The position numbers and the translations under genes were made by a program. This document shows positions 61,509 through 64,000 of a DNA stretch of 64,000 nucleotides, in pieces (position 1 is the first letter of the stretch; every line of letters begins with the position of its first letter). The DNA comes from JAGVJT01 sp964471225 (GTDB lineage: Bacteria; Pseudomonadota; Gammaproteobacteria; Legionellales; Legionellaceae). The notes beneath the pieces are model-generated. The model worked only from the letters and a program-made list of their open reading frames with translations, ran no database searches and was not told where the DNA came from. The stretch lies in contig CAYYEZ010000051.1 in assembly GCA_964471225.1 (NCBI GenBank), positions 40,861 through 104,860 of the forward strand, written 5' to 3'.

Positions 61509-61865
61509 GTGGTCAAATTTGAGATTCAATTAAACATTCCTGATGTCAAAATATTAAACATTGAAACGACCAAAACAAATGACTGGGTCATTGCTGTAAA
61601 AAGCACAAAGAAGTCAACCAATTGCCATAGAACGGCATGGGTACACACCATTAAAAGAGCAGGTATTCGCTATAGGAATCCCTATCAAACAAGACATACT
61701 TATGCGTCTATGATGCTATCCGGTGGTGAAAACATCATGTGGGTTGCAAGCCAGATGGGGCATGTTGATACTGAAATGGTGATGAAAACTTATGGCAAAT
61801 GGATACCCAATGATGCATCGAAAAAAGGGTATCGACCAGTTAACAATTGGGAAACATACATTTGA
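61509..61865 (+). pseudogene. Chimera of ISL3-transposase N-terminus and integrase C-terminus
   Basis: 118 codons. Residues 1-43 (FEIQLNIPDVKILNIE, then ST...CHR) resemble the N-terminus of ISL3-family transposases up to the first zinc-finger cysteine. From residue 44 the frame becomes a tyrosine recombinase C-terminus: KRAGIRYRN, QTRHTYASMMLSGG (His-Arg box), SQMGHVDTEMVMKTYGKWI (second His and catalytic Tyr). The first catalytic Arg and the DNA-binding domains are missing. A deletion has fused two mobile-element genes; the product cannot recombine DNA in the normal way. Confidence 0.7.
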
Positions 61866-61880
61866 ACAGCTGTAACAAGC

Positions 61881-62069
61881 TTAGTTGGATCGGTAATAAA
61901 GCAATCCTAGCCATTCTTTTTTTGCTGTATTAAGTCTTTTTAAACACTCAGTCTGAGTTTTAATTTCTAATTCGGTATAAACTCTGTCTTCTTGCGTGAG
62001 GAAGGAAAAAAGAGCTTCTTCTTGATCCCAGCGATGATGTATTTCCTGAACTTTTGATGCAATATTCAT
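61881..62069 (-). CDS. Small hypothetical protein
   Basis: 62 residues, helical and charged (WDQEEALFSFLTQEDRVYTELEIK). No family recognised. It lies next to the integrase remnant, convergent with it. Could be an island gene or chance ORF. Confidence 0.4.
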   Translation of the reverse strand: MNIASKVQEIHHRWDQEEALFSFLTQEDRVYTELEIKTQTECLKRLNTAKKEWLGLLYYRSN

Positions 62070-62174
62070 GCAGACAAATCATTCGTGAATAAAAAAATTA
62101 GATCCAGTATAAACCCTTTGAGAACCCTCGAATGAATAATATGTGTTAAAAACGTTATAAATCAACAACTTAAT

Positions 62175-62189
62175 TGGTGGAGGCGGCGG
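62175..62189 (-). other. Attachment-site core matching the tmRNA 3' end
   Basis: TGGTGGAGGCGGCGG is the reverse complement of CCGCCGCCTCCACCA, the 3' end common to many bacterial tmRNA (ssrA) genes, including the encoded CCA. The rest of ssrA is absent here. Together with an integrase remnant 310 bp away, it looks like the far-end att core of an element that integrated in ssrA. The region 62070-62358 contains no gene otherwise. Confidence 0.6.
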
Positions 62190-62249
62190 CTATTTAATAG
62201 AGCGTATAACATATTGTTTATTCATTGCTTTATAAAAAATGAATTTTTT

Positions 62250-62272
62250 GTTGCCCCTAAAGTTGCCCCCAA
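62250..62272. repeat. Paired GTTGCCCC direct repeats
   Basis: GTTGCCCCTAA (62250-62260) and GTTGCCCCCAA (62262-62272) are spaced 12 bp apart. Such direct repeats flank tyrosine-recombinase att sites as arm-type binding sites, and a further inverted copy is at 61441. Confidence 0.5.
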
Positions 62273-62358
62273 TATGAGTTGTTTGATGTCTTGCATCGGT
62301 TAGTTACAAGTACAACTTTATGCAGTAGGATTGAAAGTATTTTATCAGGAAGATGGCG

Positions 62359-63411
62359 ATGAATGCTTTAACTATTCCAAAAAAATTAGCTCCCAGTGAT
62401 AAAGTGGCGGTGATCAGTGCCTCCTGGGGAGGTCCTGGTGCATTTCCTTATCGTTATCAGATAGGAAAAGAGCGTTTGCAAACAGAGTTTGGATTACAAG
62501 TGGTTGAGATGCCTCATGCATTGTCTTCTCCTGATTTTATTTATCAAAATCCACAAGCTCGTGCCGATGATTTGATGCAAGCGTTTCTAGATCCTGAAAT
62601 TAAGGGTATTTTTTCAAATATTGGTGGTGAAGATGCGATCCGTTTATTACCTTATGTTGATTATGAGGTGATTAGTCAAAATCCTAAAGTGGTTTTGGGT
62701 TATTCAGATACGACTGTGCTTCATTTTATGTGTTTGAAGGCAGGTCTTGCCTCATTTTATGGCACTTCGGTGATGACCGGATTTGCAGAAAATGTTGAAA
62801 TGCATGCCTATACAAAACAATCTATTTGGCAAAGTTTATTTTCATCAGAACCGATAGGGTGTATTCCAAAAGCGCTGGAAGGTTGGACCAAAGAATACCT
62901 GGATTGGGCGACTCCTACTAATCAATTGATTAAACGAGCGATGCATCAGCCTATCGATTGGTCATTTATTGGTGCTCAGAGTCATGCAGTGCAGGGTCGA
63001 CTTATAGGAGGATGCGTCGAAGTTTTGCAATTTATCAATGGCACTGAACTTTGGCCAAGCATCGATGATTGGCAGGGAAGTATTTTGTTTTTAGAAACCT
63101 CAGAAGAAGGCATGAGTAGTGTTCATTTTAAGCGTTTTTTAAGAAATTTAGCGGCACAGGATATTTTGTCGAAAATTAACGGTATTTTATTCAGTAAACC
63201 GGGGGGATGCTTGATTCAAGAAGATACATTTCATCATTATGACACAGCGATTTTGAGCGTCTTTGAGGAGTATCAATTGCCCTTAATTCCAATGGTCACT
63301 CACATGGATTTTGGTCACTCTGATCCCATGTGGGTTATGCCTTACGGATGCAAGGTGGAAATTGATCCTAAAGCGCGAACAGTGTTTTTGTTAGAGGGAA
63401 TGGTCCAATAA
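62359..63411 (+). CDS. S66 serine peptidase, MccF/LD-carboxypeptidase family
   Basis: 350 residues. KLAPSDKVAVISASWGGPG is the family N-terminus; the nucleophile is in GYSDTT, preceded by FSNIGGEDAIRLLPYVDY, and the C-terminal domain supplies Glu (LFLETSEEG) and His (THMDFGHSDPM). This is closer to MccF, which cleaves microcin C-type peptidyl-nucleotide antibiotics, than to cell-wall LdcA. ATG at 62359 has AGGA 8 bp upstream; the ATG at 62353 is too close to it. It fits the resistance-type cargo of the island. Confidence 0.87.
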   Translation: MNALTIPKKLAPSDKVAVISASWGGPGAFPYRYQIGKERLQTEFGLQVVEMPHALSSPDFIYQNPQARADDLMQAFLDPEIKGIFSNIGGEDAIRLLPYVDYEVISQNPKVVLGYSDTTVLHFMCLKAGLASFYGTSVMTGFAENVEMHAYTKQSIWQSLFSSEPIGCIPKALEGWTKEYLDWATPTNQLIKRAMHQPIDWSFIGAQSHAVQGRLIGGCVEVLQFINGTELWPSIDDWQGSILFLETSEEGMSSVHFKRFLRNLAAQDILSKINGILFSKPGGCLIQEDTFHHYDTAILSVFEEYQLPLIPMVTHMDFGHSDPMWVMPYGCKVEIDPKARTVFLLEGMVQ

Positions 63412-63866
63412 ATCAGAGTTTTCTGTATTTCTAAATCTATATAGATGAAAAGCACTGAAGCAAAGCGCACTAATAGATAACCCAGCTAAAGACAAAAGAA
63501 TCACCTTGCTTCCATATTGGTGAAGAAAGATACCTACGATGTAAAATATTAAAATAGATACTCCCATGGAAAATGTACTGATAATAGAATCAAAGGTAGC
63601 GCGAATATCATTGTTAATATTCTTATGTAATAAAGCACTAATAATAACCGACGGGTACTTATATAAAAAAAACAACGAGAGGAATAATACAGTCTTTAAG
63701 GTTACGTTAACCCCTCCCTCTTCGAAAGCAAGAAAATACGTGCTTGTGAACATGAGCAACAGAAAAATAAGACACATAAATAACGAATTTCTTTTTTCAG
63801 CCAAATAGGAGCTGCCTGCCTGCAGTCCTAAAATGAATGTAAAAATTAACCCATATACCAATGACG
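63391..63866 (-). pseudogene. MFS transporter, 5' end removed by an IS
   Basis: About 158 codons with five hydrophobic segments, corresponding to roughly the last third to half of an MFS protein (IISALLHKNINNDIRATFDSIISTFSMGVSILIF has the helix-10/11 character of macrolide- or sugar-type MFS proteins). The frame stays open to the IS border at 63867 with no plausible start, so the N-terminal half is lost. The 3' end overlaps the MccF-like gene by 21 bp. Confidence 0.72.
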
Positions 63867-64000
63867 TGGTCTAATAGATTTGGACACACCAGTTAAGAGA
63901 TAATTAACTTAACTGGAGAGAAGAATGGCCACTAGAAAAAAATACTCACAAGAGTTCAAGCTGGATGCGATCAGTTTGGTTTTTGAGCAGGGTTACACCA
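63867..64000 (+). mobile_element. Left end of a second IS3-family element, truncated by the window
   Basis: Begins about 63867 with TGGTCTAATAGATTTGGACA, an IS3-like terminus, and continues to the end of the window with the start of OrfA. Distinct from the element at 55214. Confidence 0.7.
63925..64000 (+). CDS. IS3-family transposase OrfA, partial
   Basis: Starts at ATG 63925 after GGAGAG (63915-63920). The 25 visible codons read MATRKKYSQEFKLDAISLVF..., typical of the N-terminal HTH of IS3-family OrfA. Runs off the window. Confidence 0.8.
   Translation, partial: MATRKKYSQEFKLDAISLVFEQGYT

Noticed and set aside
62175..62189. Complete tmRNA or tRNA gene
   Set aside because: Only the last 15 bases match; no T-arm sequence (GGTTCGA type) is next to them, so no RNA gene is called.

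Overview
The window is an AT-rich chromosomal segment of a gammaproteobacterium, most likely a Legionellales-type intracellular bacterium. Housekeeping gene order is gammaproteobacterial (gmk-rpoZ-spoT, def-fmt-rsmB facing dprA-smg-topA, era-recO). The lifestyle inference rests on a periplasmic IcmL/DotI-like protein (13.5 kb) and on several large lineage-specific proteins with effector-like features: long coiled coils, paired hydrophobic segments, a permuted NlpC/P60-like fold, octotricopeptide-like repeats joined to an Ulp1-like domain, and a CaaX-ending carboxypeptidase. No core Dot/Icm locus lies in the window, so the secretion system itself is inferred.

Layout. 0-10 kb: cold-shock protein, a coiled-coil membrane protein, nadA-nadB-purB (NAD and purine synthesis), yggT, an ArnT-like glycosyltransferase, yggS-rph. 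9.6-13.5 kb: gmk-rpoZ-spoT-ridA and a small membrane protein. 13.5-21.4 kb: IcmL-like protein, NlpC/P60-like protein, small membrane protein, short-chain dehydrogenase, OPT transporter, HAD 5'-nucleotidase and an M14 carboxypeptidase ending in CIIT. 21.5-24.8 kb: pilC-pilD and gltA. 24.9-29.2 kb: exported proteins, including a propeller-like protein and a sedolisin (S53) protease. 29.2-35.8 kb: rsmB-fmt-def and dprA-smg-topA. 35.9-42.2 kb: accessory block with the repeat/Ulp1-like protein between two proteins of unknown function. 42.4-55.1 kb: era-recO, korA-korB, a GlcG/HbpS-like protein, a DegT aminotransferase, an archaeal-type AspRS fused to a YbaK-like editing domain, an 822-residue unknown, hemW and mdh.

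55.2-64 kb is a decayed mobile region. It holds a degenerate IS3-family element, an RHH regulator with 10-bp iterons, a tightly overlapping four-gene cassette (GNAT acetyltransferase, MFS exporter, Vat/CatB-type acyltransferase, PNPOx-like flavoprotein), gene fragments, and a chimeric ORF made of an ISL3-transposase N-terminus and an integrase C-terminus. An isolated 15-bp match to the 3' end of tmRNA looks like an attachment core. Then follow an MccF-like peptidase and an MFS gene cut by a second IS3-family element that runs off the end. It reads as the remains of a tmRNA-targeted island carrying resistance-type genes.

All functional calls come from reading the translated sequence and motifs; no database search was run.
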